A stretch of 64,000 nucleotides of DNA from Actinomycetospora termitidis (GCF_030286555.1 NZ_JASVWF010000001.1:496001-560000), one strand, 5' to 3'; shown: positions 24,526 to 36,907, counted from the stretch's first letter. Notes: a model not told the origin generated them from the letters alone. Numbers and translations are program-made.

Positions 24526-25446
24526 ATGACCTCGCTGGTGGTGACCGCCCGGGACGACGTCGCCGAGGGCGTCGTCGCCCTCACGCTCGCCCGTCCCGAC
24601 GGCGGGCGGCTGCCGGACTGGACGCCGGGCGCGCACGTCGACCTCACCCTCGGCAGCGGCGACACCCGGACGTACTCGTTGTGCGGGGACCGTCGCGACC
24701 CGTCGTCGTACCGGGTCGCGGTACTGCGCGAGCCGGCCGGGCGGGGTGGGTCCAGCTACGTGCACGACGTGCTCCGGGTCGGCGACCGCATCGGCCTCGG
24801 TGGCCCGCGCAACCACTTCCCGCTGGTCCCGGCCGCGCGGTACCGCTTCGTCGCGGGCGGCATCGGCATCACCCCGCTGCTGCCGATGATGACGGCGGCC
24901 GACGTCCTCGGGGCGGAGTGGGCGCTGCTCTACGGCGGCCGCCGCCGTGCGTCGATGGCCTTCCTCGACGAGCTCCGGGCCGACCGGACGACCGTGGTCC
25001 CGCAGGACGAGCAGGGTCTCCTGCCGCTGGCCGCGTGGCTGGGTCCGGTCGATCCGGACACCATCGTCTACGCGTGCGGTCCGGCGCCGTTGCTCGCCGC
25101 CGTCGCCGAGCTCGTCCCGGCGGCCCGGCTGCGGACGGAGCTGTTCGTCGCCGCCGAGCTCGCCGCCCCGGTCCGCGACACGCCGTTCACGGTGGAGCTC
25201 GCCCGTGCCGGCGCGACGGTGACCGTCGACGCGGGGACCAGCGTCCTCGACGCCGCCCGGCGCGCGGGGGCGACGACGTTGTCGTCCTGCGAGCGCGGCA
25301 CCTGCGGCACGTGCGAGACGACCGTCCTCGCCGGCGTCCCGGACCACCGCGACCAGATCCTCGCCGACCACGAGCGCGCGGCCGGCGACGTCATGCTGCC
25401 CTGCGTCTCGCGCGCCGCCTCCGACCACCTCGTCCTGGACCTGTGA
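24526..25446 (+). CDS. PDR/VanB-type flavin-[2Fe-2S] oxidoreductase
   Basis: A 306-residue electron-transfer protein of the phthalate-dioxygenase-reductase class. The flavin domain has RTYSLCGD near residue 48, the NAD domain has GGIGITPLLPM near 110, and the C-terminal plant-type ferredoxin has CERGTCGTCET (Cys near 255, 260 and 263) with a fourth Cys near 292 (MLPCVS). Electrons go from NAD(P)H via flavin to the cluster and then to an oxygenase. The stop overlaps the P450 ATG by 1 nt (TGATG), identifying the P450 as its partner. This is the same module order fused in CYP116-type self-sufficient P450s. Confidence 0.9.
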   Translation: MTSLVVTARDDVAEGVVALTLARPDGGRLPDWTPGAHVDLTLGSGDTRTYSLCGDRRDPSSYRVAVLREPAGRGGSSYVHDVLRVGDRIGLGGPRNHFPLVPAARYRFVAGGIGITPLLPMMTAADVLGAEWALLYGGRRRASMAFLDELRADRTTVVPQDEQGLLPLAAWLGPVDPDTIVYACGPAPLLAAVAELVPAARLRTELFVAAELAAPVRDTPFTVELARAGATVTVDAGTSVLDAARRAGATTLSSCERGTCGTCETTVLAGVPDHRDQILADHERAAGDVMLPCVSRAASDHLVLDL

Positions 25447-26654
25447 TGACCACCGCCGATCTCCTGCCCGTGAACGACACCGACCCGTTCTCCGTCGAGG
25501 TCCTCACCGACCCGCTGCCGTTCCAGGCCGCGCTGCGCGACGCGGGCCCGGTCGTGCACCTGAGCCGCTACGACCTGTACGCGATGGGCCGCCACGCCGA
25601 GGTCCGCGCGGCGCTCACCGACTGGCAGCGGTTCTGCTCGTCGGCCGGCGTCGGGCTGTCGAACTTCCGCCGCGAGGCGCCGTGGCGGCCACCGTCGTTG
25701 CTGCTCGAGGCGGACCCGCCGCACCACGACGCCCCGCGCCGGGTGCTCTCGGCGGTCCTCGGCCCGCGGGCGCTGCGCCGGTGGCGGGAGCGGTGGTCCG
25801 CCGCCGCGGTCGAGCACGTCGACGCGCTGCTCGACGGGCGCCGCGGGCCGGTGGAGGTCGACGGGATGGCGGCGCTCGCCGAGTCGTTCCCGCTGCGGGT
25901 GTTCCCGGACGCGGTCGGCATCCCGCGCGAGGGGCGCGAGCACCTCCTGCCCTACGGCGAGTACCTGTTCAACGCCTTCGGGCCGCACAACGAGCTGGTG
26001 GCGGCCCGCGCGGCCGCCGCGTCGGAGCACGCGGCCTGGGTGAACGCGCAGTGTGCGCGCGAGGTCCTCGCCGACGAGGGCTTCGGCGCCGACATCTGGG
26101 CCGCCGCGGACCGCGGCGACCTGACCCCCGAGCAGGCCCCGCTGGTCGTGCGCTCGCTGCTCTCGGCCGGCGTCGACACCACCGTGCACGGTCTGGGCTG
26201 GGTGCTGCACGGCCTGGCCACCCACCCCGACCAGTGGGAGCTCTTCCGCGCCGACCCGTCCCGACGGCGGGTCTGCTTCGACGAGGCGGTCCGCTGGGGC
26301 TCGCCGGTGCAGACGTTCTTCCGCACCGCCGAGGTGGACGTGCCGATCGGCGACGTCGTCGTCCCCGAGGGGTCGAAGATCCTGATGTTCCTCGGCTCGG
26401 CGAACCACGACCCGCGGGCCTGGGACGACCCCGACCGCTTCGACCTGCGTCGCGACCCGTCCGGTCACGTCGGCTTCGGGTTCGGGCTGCACCAGTGCGT
26501 CGGCCAGCACGTGGCCCGTCTCGAGCCGGAGACCCTGCTCGCGGCGCTGGCCGACCGGGTCGAGCGGATCGAGCCCGCCGGGGAGCCGGTGCGCCGGCCG
26601 AACAACACGATGCGCGAGTGGGCGTCGCTGCCGCTGCGGCTCCACGTCCGGTGA
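25446..26654 (+). CDS. Cytochrome P450
   Basis: A 402-residue soluble P450. The heme-binding loop is FGFGLHQCVGQHVAR with the proximal Cys at residue 351. The I-helix has SAGVDTTVHG (about 240) and the E-x-x-R pair is DEAVRW (about 278). A motif ending HQCVGQ followed by RLE resembles the CYP199 group, which demethylates para-substituted benzoates; this is a weak hint. The reductase immediately upstream should supply electrons directly, so no separate ferredoxin is needed. Together with the IclR regulator it may attack an aromatic acid. Confidence 0.9.
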   Translation: MTTADLLPVNDTDPFSVEVLTDPLPFQAALRDAGPVVHLSRYDLYAMGRHAEVRAALTDWQRFCSSAGVGLSNFRREAPWRPPSLLLEADPPHHDAPRRVLSAVLGPRALRRWRERWSAAAVEHVDALLDGRRGPVEVDGMAALAESFPLRVFPDAVGIPREGREHLLPYGEYLFNAFGPHNELVAARAAAASEHAAWVNAQCAREVLADEGFGADIWAAADRGDLTPEQAPLVVRSLLSAGVDTTVHGLGWVLHGLATHPDQWELFRADPSRRRVCFDEAVRWGSPVQTFFRTAEVDVPIGDVVVPEGSKILMFLGSANHDPRAWDDPDRFDLRRDPSGHVGFGFGLHQCVGQHVARLEPETLLAALADRVERIEPAGEPVRRPNNTMREWASLPLRLHVR

Positions 26655-26670
26655 GCAGCGACGCAGACTT

Positions 26671-26688
26671 CTGGAGCGAGTGCTCCAG
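26671..26688. promoter_or_regulatory. Palindromic operator upstream of the SMR/TetR pair
   Basis: CTGGAGCGAGTGCTCCAG is an inverted repeat with 7-bp arms (CTGGAGC/GCTCCAG) around GAGT. It lies 12 nt before the ATG of the SMR gene, where it would overlap the promoter, and the arms resemble operators of QacR-like TetR repressors. The downstream TetR gene of the same operon is the obvious binder. The 12-nt spacing leaves no room for a normal ribosome binding site, so a leaderless transcript is likely. Confidence 0.55.
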
Positions 26689-26700
26689 TAGTCTGGGGGC

Positions 26701-27027
26701 ATGTACCTCTGGTTGGCGCTGGCGATCGTGGCCGAGGTCGCGGCGACCGTGTCGTTGAAGCTCTCCGAGGGCTTCAGCCGGCTGGTCCCGTCGATCGTCG
26801 TGGTGATCGGGTACGGGACCGCCTTCTTCTCGCTGTCGCAGGCGCTCGGTCGCGGCCTGCCCGTCGGGGTCGCCTACGGGATCTGGGCCGCGACCGGGGT
26901 GGCGGCGATCGCCGTCATCGGGGCGCTGTTCCTGGGCGAGTCGCTGACCTGGGTGCAGGTCGGCGGGATCGCCCTCGTCATCTGCGGCGTCCTGGCCCTC
27001 GAGCTCGGCGGGTCGCATGCCGCCTGA
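26701..27027 (+). CDS. SMR-family small multidrug/guanidinium efflux protein
   Basis: A 108-residue protein with four hydrophobic helices. LAIVAEVAATVSLKLSEGF carries the membrane-embedded Glu of SMR transporters (near residue 13), and GVAYGIWAATGVAAIAVIGA contains the G-x-x-Y-x-x-W core of helix 3. The family works as an antiparallel or dual-topology dimer in the inner membrane, exporting cationic drugs or guanidinium derivatives by proton exchange. It is the first gene of an operon with the overlapping TetR gene and is preceded by a palindromic operator. Confidence 0.9.
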   Translation: MYLWLALAIVAEVAATVSLKLSEGFSRLVPSIVVVIGYGTAFFSLSQALGRGLPVGVAYGIWAATGVAAIAVIGALFLGESLTWVQVGGIALVICGVLALELGGSHAA

Positions 27028-27568
27028 CGTGATCGCGGACGGGCGCCGGCGCAAGGGCGCGACCCGTCGTCGGGAACTGCTCGAGGCGACGCTGCGGCTC
27101 GTCGCGCGCGACGGGGTCGGCGGTGTGAGTCAGCGCCGGGTCGCGGACGAGGCCGGCGTGCCCGCCAGTGCGGTCCTGTACTACTTCGCCTCGGTCGACG
27201 AGCTGCTCGTGAGCACGCTGGCCGGGGTGAACGACCGCTACATCGCCGGGCTCGAGGCCGAGCCGTCCCTCGCCGGCCTGGCCACGACGATCGCGTCGTC
27301 GGACCGGGCGGAGCTGATCGCCGAGTACGACCTGTTCCTGCTCGCCGCCCGGCGCGACGACCTGCGCGGCGAGGTCGACCGCTGGGACGCCGCGCTGCGG
27401 GCGGTGGCGGACCGCCTGGCCCCCGAGCGGCCCGAGGTGCTGGTGGCGGCCGTCAATGGCCTGTGGCTGCAGGCGGCGGTGTCCGGCGTCGGCGAGGACG
27501 AGGTGATGCGCGTCCTGACGGGCGCGGCGGGTGCCGGTGGGTGGAGACAAGGGGAATCGAACCCCTAA
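27017..27568 (+). CDS. TetR-family regulator of the SMR efflux gene
   Basis: A 183-residue protein overlapping the SMR gene by 11 nt. The HTH is RRRELLEATLRLVARDGVGG then VSQRRVADEAGVPASAVLYYF with ASVDELL (about residues 14-60). The rest is the ligand-binding domain. The final nine codons run antisense through the 3' end of the tRNA-Ala gene (27542 on) and the TAA stop lies inside it, so the original C-terminus may have been different. It most likely represses its own operon through the palindrome at 26671-26688. Confidence 0.85.
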   Translation: MPPDVIADGRRRKGATRRRELLEATLRLVARDGVGGVSQRRVADEAGVPASAVLYYFASVDELLVSTLAGVNDRYIAGLEAEPSLAGLATTIASSDRAELIAEYDLFLLAARRDDLRGEVDRWDAALRAVADRLAPERPEVLVAAVNGLWLQAAVSGVGEDEVMRVLTGAAGAGGWRQGESNP

Positions 27569-27614
27569 CCCCCGCCTTGCAAAGGCGGTGCTCTGCCAAT
27601 TGAGCTATGTCCCC
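27542..27614 (-). tRNA. tRNA-Ala (anticodon TGC)
   Basis: The minus strand folds into a complete 73-nt cloverleaf. The acceptor GGGGACA pairs with TGTCTCC with a G-T pair, and the D-arm is AGCTC/GAGC. The anticodon stem CCGCC/GGCGG encloses TTTGCAA with anticodon TGC, the T-arm is GGGGTTCGATTCCCC-like, and the discriminator is A. CCA is not encoded. Its 3' end is overlapped antisense by the TetR gene. In mycobacteria the corresponding tRNA also follows gyrA and is next to a DLW-39-type gene. Confidence 0.96.
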
Positions 27615-27622
27615 TCGGGGGC

Positions 27623-27739
27623 CTACGACGCGCGGGTCGCCTCGCGCCAGACCTCCGCGGCCGGCCGCTCCTGCTGCTTGCGCCGCACGAGGTGGACCAC
27701 CCCGTACGCCGCCGCGGCGAGCACGACCAGCTTCTTCAC
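27623..27739 (-). CDS. DLW-39-family small protein
   Basis: A 38-residue peptide from GTG 27739 to TAG at 27625-27623, 8 nt upstream of tRNA-Ala on the same strand. It starts VKKLVVLAAAAYGVVHLVR, a short hydrophobic helix with a basic start, and ends with E-V-W-R-E-A-T, the position where the family has its name-giving acidic-Leu-Trp motif. I recognise it as DLW-39 from this pattern and from its fixed position beside tRNA-Ala in actinobacteria. Function is unknown; a membrane-bound peptide is likely. Confidence 0.8.
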   Translation of the reverse strand: MKKLVVLAAAAYGVVHLVRRKQQERPAAEVWREATRAS

Positions 27740-27816
27740 GACTCCACGCTAGCAGCCGCGGGAGGCCGTCGAGTGCGGTAGGACTCGGGCGACGACACCG
27801 AGGTCAGGAGCTCCGT

Positions 27817-29013
27817 ATGGCACACGCGTACGTGGTGGGCACGTTCGACACGAAGGGCGACGAGCTGCACCACGTCGCCGACCTCGTCCGGGCCGCCGGT
27901 CACGAGGTGACCACGGTCGACGTCGGGACCTCCGAGGCGGACGCGCGGCGGGCGGACGTGACGCCCCACGAGGTCGCCGGTCCCGAGGTGTTCACCGGCG
28001 ACCGCGGCACCTCGGTGAGCGCGATGGCCGACGCCCTGGCGCGGTGGCTGCCGCCGCGGCGCCCCGACGGGGTGCTCGCGCTGGGCGGCTCCGGCGGGAC
28101 CGCGATCGTGACCCCGGCGCTGCAGCGGCTCCCGGTCGGCGTGCCGAAGATCGTCGTGTCCACCGTGGCCTCCGGGAACACCGCGCCGTACGTCGGCTCC
28201 TCGGACATCACGCTCATGTACTCCGTGACCGACGTGGCCGGGCTCAACCGGATCAGCCGCGTCGTCCTGTCCAACGCCGCCCACGCGCTCGCCGGCGCGC
28301 TGTCCGCGCCCCCGGTCGACACCGTGGACCGCCCCGCCCTCGGGCTCACGATGTTCGGGGTGACCACCCCGTGCGTGACCGCGGTGACCGAGCAGGTCGC
28401 CGACGAGTACGACTGCCTCGTCTTCCACGCCACCGGGACCGGCGGGCGGGCGATGGAGAAGCTCGTCGACGACGGGTTGATCTCCGCCGTCGTCGACGTC
28501 TCCACCACCGAGATCGCCGATTTCGTGGCCGGCGGGATCATGGCCGCCGACGCCGACCGGCTCGGGGCGATCTCCCGGCGGCGGGTCCCCTGGGTCGGTA
28601 GCGTCGGTGCCCTGGACATGGTCAACTTCGGCGCCCCGGACACCGTGCCGGAGCACTACCGCGGCCGGACCCTCTACGAGCACAACGCCCAGGTGACGCT
28701 CATGCGCACCACCCCCGACGAGTGTCGCGCCGCGGCACGCTTCCTCGCCGAGGGGCTGAACGCGTGTGAGGGTCCGGTCCGGCTGGTGGTCCCGACGGCG
28801 GGAGTCTCGGCCCTCGACGTCGAGGGCGGTCCCTTCGCCGATCCCGACGCGACCGCCGCACTGGTCGAGACGCTGCGCGCGGAACTGCGCGCGTCGGCCG
28901 ACCGCCGGTTGATCGAGACCGATCTGCACGTGAACGACCCGGAGTTCGCGCGGGTGCTCGTCGAGAACCTGCACGAGATCGCCGGACACGACCAGGAGAG
29001 CGGAGAGGCATGA
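27817..29013 (+). CDS. Tm-1-like ATP-binding domain protein (UPF0261)
   Basis: A 398-residue protein starting [19 protein letters not shown], the hallmark opening of the UPF0261/Tm-1 N-terminal ATP-binding domain. [39 protein letters not shown] and [16 protein letters not shown]-like segments complete the two-lobed fold. In the tomato Tm-1 resistance protein this domain is fused to a TIM barrel; here the barrel is encoded by the next gene, overlapping at ATGA. The bacterial substrate is unknown; nucleotide-dependent small-molecule chemistry is likely. Confidence 0.87.
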   Translation: MAHAYVVGTFDTKGDELHHVADLVRAAGHEVTTVDVGTSEADARRADVTPHEVAGPEVFTGDRGTSVSAMADALARWLPPRRPDGVLALGGSGGTAIVTPALQRLPVGVPKIVVSTVASGNTAPYVGSSDITLMYSVTDVAGLNRISRVVLSNAAHALAGALSAPPVDTVDRPALGLTMFGVTTPCVTAVTEQVADEYDCLVFHATGTGGRAMEKLVDDGLISAVVDVSTTEIADFVAGGIMAADADRLGAISRRRVPWVGSVGALDMVNFGAPDTVPEHYRGRTLYEHNAQVTLMRTTPDECRAAARFLAEGLNACEGPVRLVVPTAGVSALDVEGGPFADPDATAALVETLRAELRASADRRLIETDLHVNDPEFARVLVENLHEIAGHDQESGEA

Positions 29014-29843
29014 GGCGCGAGGAGATCCTGGAGCGGTTGCGGGACAAGGTCGGACGCGGCGAACCGATCGTCGGAGGGGGCGCCGGAACGGGGCTCTCGG
29101 CCCGCTGCGAGGAGGCGGGCGGCATCGATCTCATCGTCATCTACAACTCGGGGCGCTATCGAATGGCGGGCCGCGGGTCGCTGGCCGGGCTGCTCGCCTA
29201 CGGCAACGCGAACGACATCGTCGTCGAGATGGCGCGCGAGGTCCTGCCCGTGGTGCGCGAGACCCCGGTGCTCGCGGGAGTCAACGGCACCGACCCGTTC
29301 CTCCTGCGGGACCGATTCCTGCGCGAACTCGCCGATCTCGGATTCGCCGGCATCCAGAACTTCCCGACCGTCGGGCTCATCGACGGGACGTTCCGCGCGA
29401 ATCTCGAGGAGACCGGGATGGGCTTCGCGCACGAGGTGGACCTCGTCGCCGCGGCGCGGGAGCACGACCTGCTGACCACGCCCTACGTCTTCTCCGCGGA
29501 CGACGCGCGGGCGATGACCCGGGCCGGCGCGGACGTCGTGGTCTGCCACATGGGCCTGACGACGGGTGGGTCGATCGGCGCCGGGACCGCCAAGTCGCTG
29601 GACGACTGCGTCGCGCTCACCGACGAGTGGGCCACGGCCGCGCGGGAGGTCCGCGACGACGTCCTCGTCCTCGTCCACGGCGGGCCGGTCTCGGCCCCGG
29701 AGGACGCGGCCTACGTGCTCGAACGGGCCCGGACCTGCCACGGTTTCTACGGGGCCAGCAGCATGGAGCGTCTGCCCACCGAGGAGGCACTCACGGCACG
29801 CACCCGGGAATTCACCCGACTCCGACTCGCGAAGGGGAACTGA
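29010..29843 (+). CDS. Phosphoenolpyruvate-hydrolase-like TIM-barrel protein
   Basis: A 277-residue TIM barrel. [20 protein letters not shown] as quoted in parts, [32 protein letters not shown] and [15 protein letters not shown] match the PEP-hydrolase-like domain that forms the C-terminal half of Tm-1-type proteins. The acidic residues and His at strand ends would bind metal and a phosphorylated or carboxylated substrate. It overlaps the UPF0261 gene by 4 nt, so the products are made together and probably form one complex, the split counterpart of the eukaryotic fusion. Confidence 0.85.
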   Translation: MRREEILERLRDKVGRGEPIVGGGAGTGLSARCEEAGGIDLIVIYNSGRYRMAGRGSLAGLLAYGNANDIVVEMAREVLPVVRETPVLAGVNGTDPFLLRDRFLRELADLGFAGIQNFPTVGLIDGTFRANLEETGMGFAHEVDLVAAAREHDLLTTPYVFSADDARAMTRAGADVVVCHMGLTTGGSIGAGTAKSLDDCVALTDEWATAAREVRDDVLVLVHGGPVSAPEDAAYVLERARTCHGFYGASSMERLPTEEALTARTREFTRLRLAKGN

Positions 29844-30012
29844 CCGCCGGGCAGCGAGGTGTGACGCGTGTGACTTCGACGGTCGGCATTTCGCGCCACC
29901 GTCGGGTGACATCACCCCGGGTGCTCGCGTTCGTGGGAATTCTTGATAACGTGAATACACACCGGATCTGTTTCCGGTCGCATTTCCCCCGCGAGCCGAG
30001 GAGTACCGCCAG

Positions 30013-30429
30013 ATGGCCCAGAAGACCGTCGTCACGTTGGTGGACGACCTGACCGGTGAGGAGTCCGAGGACATCACGACCGTCGAGTTCGCGCTCGACG
30101 GTGTGACCTACGAGATCGACCTCGACGACAAGAACAGCGCCGAACTGCGGGATTCGCTCGCGCAGTACGTCGCCGCGGCCCGGCGAACGGGTGGACGCCG
30201 CGCCGCAGGCGGCGGCGGACGCCGCCGCGCCTCCGGTGGGGCGGGCACCGGCACCCCGCGCGCGACCTCGCCCGGCGGGTACGACCGCGAGACCTCCAAG
30301 CAGATCCGCGACTGGGCCCGGTCCGAGGGCTTCGAGGTGTCCGACCGCGGACGCGTCCCGAACAACGTCGTGGAGGCCTGGGAGTCCCGCGGCAAGAACG
30401 GCAGCACCGCGGCGGCCTTCTCCGGCTGA
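30013..30429 (+). CDS. lsr2: Lsr2 nucleoid-associated protein
   Basis: A 138-residue histone-like silencer that coats A/T-rich and foreign DNA. The N-terminal dimerisation domain is visible (MAQKTVVTLVDDLTGEES, then EFALDGVTYEIDLDDKNSAEL), followed by a Gly/Arg-rich linker (about 58-90). The C-terminal DNA-binding domain has IRDWARSEGFEVSDRGRVPN with the R-G-R AT-hook at about 113-115 that enters the minor groove. In this genome it stands between tRNA-Ala and tRNA-Ile and is followed by a strong terminator. The 169-nt upstream spacer is A/T-rich for this genome and may be bound by Lsr2 itself. Confidence 0.95.
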   Translation: MAQKTVVTLVDDLTGEESEDITTVEFALDGVTYEIDLDDKNSAELRDSLAQYVAAARRTGGRRAAGGGGRRRASGGAGTGTPRATSPGGYDRETSKQIRDWARSEGFEVSDRGRVPNNVVEAWESRGKNGSTAAAFSG

Positions 30430-30436
30430 TCCCGCG

Positions 30437-30480
30437 ACGACGAAGGGCCCCGGAGCAGACGCTCCGGGGCCCTTCGTCGT
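30437..30480 (+). terminator. Perfect 20-bp hairpin terminator after lsr2
   Basis: ACGACGAAGGGCCCCGGAGC (30437-30456) is followed by loop AGAC and its exact complement (30461-30480). There is no clear T-tract, as is common in high-G+C actinobacteria. It can act on both strands and would separate lsr2 from the convergent tRNA-Ile/gyrA group. Confidence 0.88.
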
Positions 30481-30490
30481 GAGGGGGGAG

Positions 30491-30564
30491 TGGGCCCAGA
30501 TGGATTTGAACCATCGACCTCGTCGTTATCAGCGACGCGCTCTAACCAACTGAGCTATGGGCCC
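30491..30564 (-). tRNA. tRNA-Ile (anticodon GAT)
   Basis: The 74-nt minus-strand cloverleaf has acceptor GGGCCCA pairing with TGGGCCC, D-arm AGCTC, anticodon stem CGTCG/CGACG around CTGATAA (anticodon GAT), T-arm with GGTTCAAATCC, and discriminator A. CCA is not encoded. It follows the DUF3566 gene in the order gyrA, DUF3566, tRNA-Ile, which mirrors the mycobacterial gyrA, Rv0007, ileT order. Confidence 0.96.
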
Positions 30565-30619
30565 GAACGGTGACGAGGTTACCGGAGGGTGTCCGGGCGC
30601 CCCGCCACCGGGGTGGCCC

Positions 30620-31525
30620 CTAGTCGCGCTCCGAGAGCGTGACCTCGATGCCGCCCGCGACGTCCGCGGAGATGTTGTAGATGAACGCCGAGACGCTCGC
30701 GAGCGCGGTGAACAGGATCGTGTTGACGACCCCGACGATCGCCGCGACGCCGAACACCCCGCCCGCCGTGATCAGCTGCCCGCCGGTCCCCCCGGTGTCC
30801 GAGGTGAGGTCCTGGTAGGTGCCGTTGAGCTGCGCCCACACTCCCATGCCGTCCAGCACGGCGTAGAGCACGCCCACGGCGAACATCCACACGAAGAAGA
30901 GCGCGACGCCGAGCACCAGGGCGAGCTTGAGCACCGACCACGGGTCGAAGCGCTTGACCTGCAGGCTCGCCCGCCGCGGGACCTTGCCGCGGGCGGGACG
31001 GGCACTCGGGGTGTCGTCGTCGTCGTCCAGCGCGTCGAAGTCCGGCTCCGGCTCGGGCCGCATGCCCGTGCGCATCCCCAGCTGCTCCGGGGAGAGCTGG
31101 TTGGTCGGCGCGTCGATGAGTGCCGTCGACGAGCGACCCTGCTCCCCGGGTCGACCCGGACGGGGGGTGCCGGCGGCCGGGGTCCCGGGTGCCGGGGTGC
31201 CGGACGCCGGGGTCGGGCCGGACCCACCCGGTGCGGGACCGGATCCGCCCGGTACCGGGCCGCCACCGGCCGGCAGCGGTCCCGTGGGCGGCCGCGACGG
31301 CGACGGGGCGTCCGGGCGCGGCTCGCCACCGCCGGCCGGGCCACCCTCGGTCCCGCGCGCTCCGGAACGCTGCCAGGGCGGCGGGGGACCACCGGCGGGC
31401 GGCGTGCCCTTGGCGGGCGACTCGTCACCCGCCGCGGTCGTCACCACGGTGTCCTCGGCGGACCCGGGGCCCTGGCCCTTCGGCGTGGCCCCGGCCTTGC
31501 CTTCGTCCGGTGTCGGTGTGCTCAC
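30620..31525 (-). CDS. DUF3566 membrane protein with a disordered N-terminus
   Basis: A 301-residue protein starting at GTG. Residues 1-175 are Pro/Gly/Ala-rich with repeated GP, PAPG and GGSGP segments and are probably disordered and cytosolic. The conserved DUF3566 domain follows: RRASLQVKRFDPWSVLKLAL, a first helix (LVLGVALFFVWMFAVG), a loop, and a second helix (GVVNTILFTALASVSAFIYN) ending IEVTLSERD. It lies 40 nt after gyrA, its usual place in actinobacteria. Function is unknown; it is thought to be an envelope or division protein only by context. Confidence 0.88.
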   Translation of the reverse strand: MSTPTPDEGKAGATPKGQGPGSAEDTVVTTAAGDESPAKGTPPAGGPPPPWQRSGARGTEGGPAGGGEPRPDAPSPSRPPTGPLPAGGGPVPGGSGPAPGGSGPTPASGTPAPGTPAAGTPRPGRPGEQGRSSTALIDAPTNQLSPEQLGMRTGMRPEPEPDFDALDDDDDTPSARPARGKVPRRASLQVKRFDPWSVLKLALVLGVALFFVWMFAVGVLYAVLDGMGVWAQLNGTYQDLTSDTGGTGGQLITAGGVFGVAAIVGVVNTILFTALASVSAFIYNISADVAGGIEVTLSERD

Positions 31526-31565
31526 GTGGCTCGTTCCATCGTCGGATCGTGTCGCGCCGGCCGGC

Positions 31566-35342
<3,777 letters not shown>

Positions 35343-35537
35343 GCGGTGTCCACTCCACTCTGGGCGCCCCCGGAGCACGGCTGGTCACCGCGTCGAACTC
35401 GTCAGGGGCGAGCCCGTCCCGTCGGGAGCCGACACGCCGGTCCCGACCACCCGATTCTACCGAGAGCACCGACGATCTCGTGGGCGCCCCGCGCAGGTCG
35501 TGGCCGGTCAGGTGCGGTGCGGGCCGGTGACGGAGGG

Positions 35538-36857
35538 TCAGGAGCGGACCGCGGCCCCCGCCCCGTCGTCGGGAACGGAGACGAGGTCACGGCGGAGCGT
35601 CTCGGTCATGGCCCACGAGCACGCGAGCGAGACCAGCGCCATCGCGGCGACGTAGGCCGCGACCGACATGAGGCTGCCGGTCCAGAGCACGAGCAGCCCG
35701 CAGACCGCCGGCGCCACGCCACCGAGGATCGAGGCGAGCTGGTAGGCCAGGGATGCCCCGCTGTAGCGCAGGTGGGTGGGGAACTGCTCCGCGAAGTACG
35801 CCGACTGCGGGCCGTAGACCGCGCTGCGGCACGCCTGGACGACCAGCCCACCCAGGATGAACAGGCCGATGTTGCCGCTGCCGACGAGCAGGAAGTACGG
35901 GACCGCGGTGATCGCGAGGACCGCCATGCCGACCAGGAACAACGGCCGCCGGCCGACCCGGTCGGAGAGCAGCCCGAGCAGCAGGATCATCGGGATGTCC
36001 GAGGCGGAGAGGAACGTGTTCGCGCCGAGGATCGTGGACCGCTCGTACCCGAGCTCGGTGGTCGCGTAGGACACCAGCCACACCGAGCTCACGTAGAACG
36101 TGGCGTTCGTGGCCAGGAACGAGCCCGCGGCCAGGAAGATGATCCGGGGGTGCTCCCGCAGCACCTCGAGGACGGGGAGGCGGCTCGCCTCGCGTCGCTC
36201 GGCGTCCGCGGTGAAGACCGGGCTCTCGGCGACCGTCAGGCGGATCCACATCCCGACGGCGATCAGCAGGGCGCTCGCGAGGAACGGGATCCGCCAGCCC
36301 CAGGCGAGGAACGCGGACTCGCTGACGGTGAGGTCCAGGACGAGGAACGAGCCGGTGCCGAGGACCAGGCCGAGCGGGACGCCGACCTGGGGCCAGCTGC
36401 CGTAGAAGCCACGGCGGTGGTCCGGGGCGTTCTCCACGGCCATCAGCGCGGCGCCGCCCCACTCCCCGCCGACGCCGAGGCCCTGGCAGAAGCGCAGCAG
36501 GACGAGCAGCACCGGGGCGCCCACGCCGATCGTCGCGTAGCCGGGCAGCAGACCGATGCACACCGTCGCGGCGCCCATGAGCAGCAGCGAGTAGACGAGC
36601 ATCGGCTTGCGCCCGACCCGGTCCCCGAAGTGCGCGAACAGCGCGCCGCCGATGGGCCGGGCGACGAAGCCCGAGGCGAAGGTGCCGAGCGCGGCGATCG
36701 TCCCCAGGGCCGGGTCGAACGAGGGGAAGAAGACCTTGTTGAAGACCAGGGCCGCCGCGGTCCCGTAGATGAAGAAGTCGAACCACTCGATGGTCGTGCC
36801 GACCAGGCTCGCGGCGGCGACCTTGCGGGGGACCCGGAGGGCCGGACCGGTGACCAT
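35538..36857 (-). CDS. MHS-family MFS transporter (organic-acid or osmolyte:H+ symporter)
   Basis: A 439-residue 12-helix protein. It opens KVAAASLVGTTIEWFDFFIY, the start of the metabolite:H+ symporter (MHS) family, and GALFAHFGDRVGRKPMLV and QGLGVGGEWGGAAL are the two hallmark loops. The family includes shikimate, alpha-ketoglutarate and proline/betaine carriers; which one cannot be resolved. ATG 36857 is preferred because the longer frame adds residues without membrane character. It lies between gyrB and gyrA, 195 nt from gyrA's start, with the FkbM gene on its upstream side. Confidence 0.88.
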   Translation of the reverse strand: MVTGPALRVPRKVAAASLVGTTIEWFDFFIYGTAAALVFNKVFFPSFDPALGTIAALGTFASGFVARPIGGALFAHFGDRVGRKPMLVYSLLLMGAATVCIGLLPGYATIGVGAPVLLVLLRFCQGLGVGGEWGGAALMAVENAPDHRRGFYGSWPQVGVPLGLVLGTGSFLVLDLTVSESAFLAWGWRIPFLASALLIAVGMWIRLTVAESPVFTADAERREASRLPVLEVLREHPRIIFLAAGSFLATNATFYVSSVWLVSYATTELGYERSTILGANTFLSASDIPMILLLGLLSDRVGRRPLFLVGMAVLAITAVPYFLLVGSGNIGLFILGGLVVQACRSAVYGPQSAYFAEQFPTHLRYSGASLAYQLASILGGVAPAVCGLLVLWTGSLMSVAAYVAAMALVSLACSWAMTETLRRDLVSVPDDGAGAAVRS

Positions 36858-36907
36858 GGCTGCCTCCCGTGGCGTCGGTGCCAAGTCGACCAGTGGTACG
36901 GGCCCGG

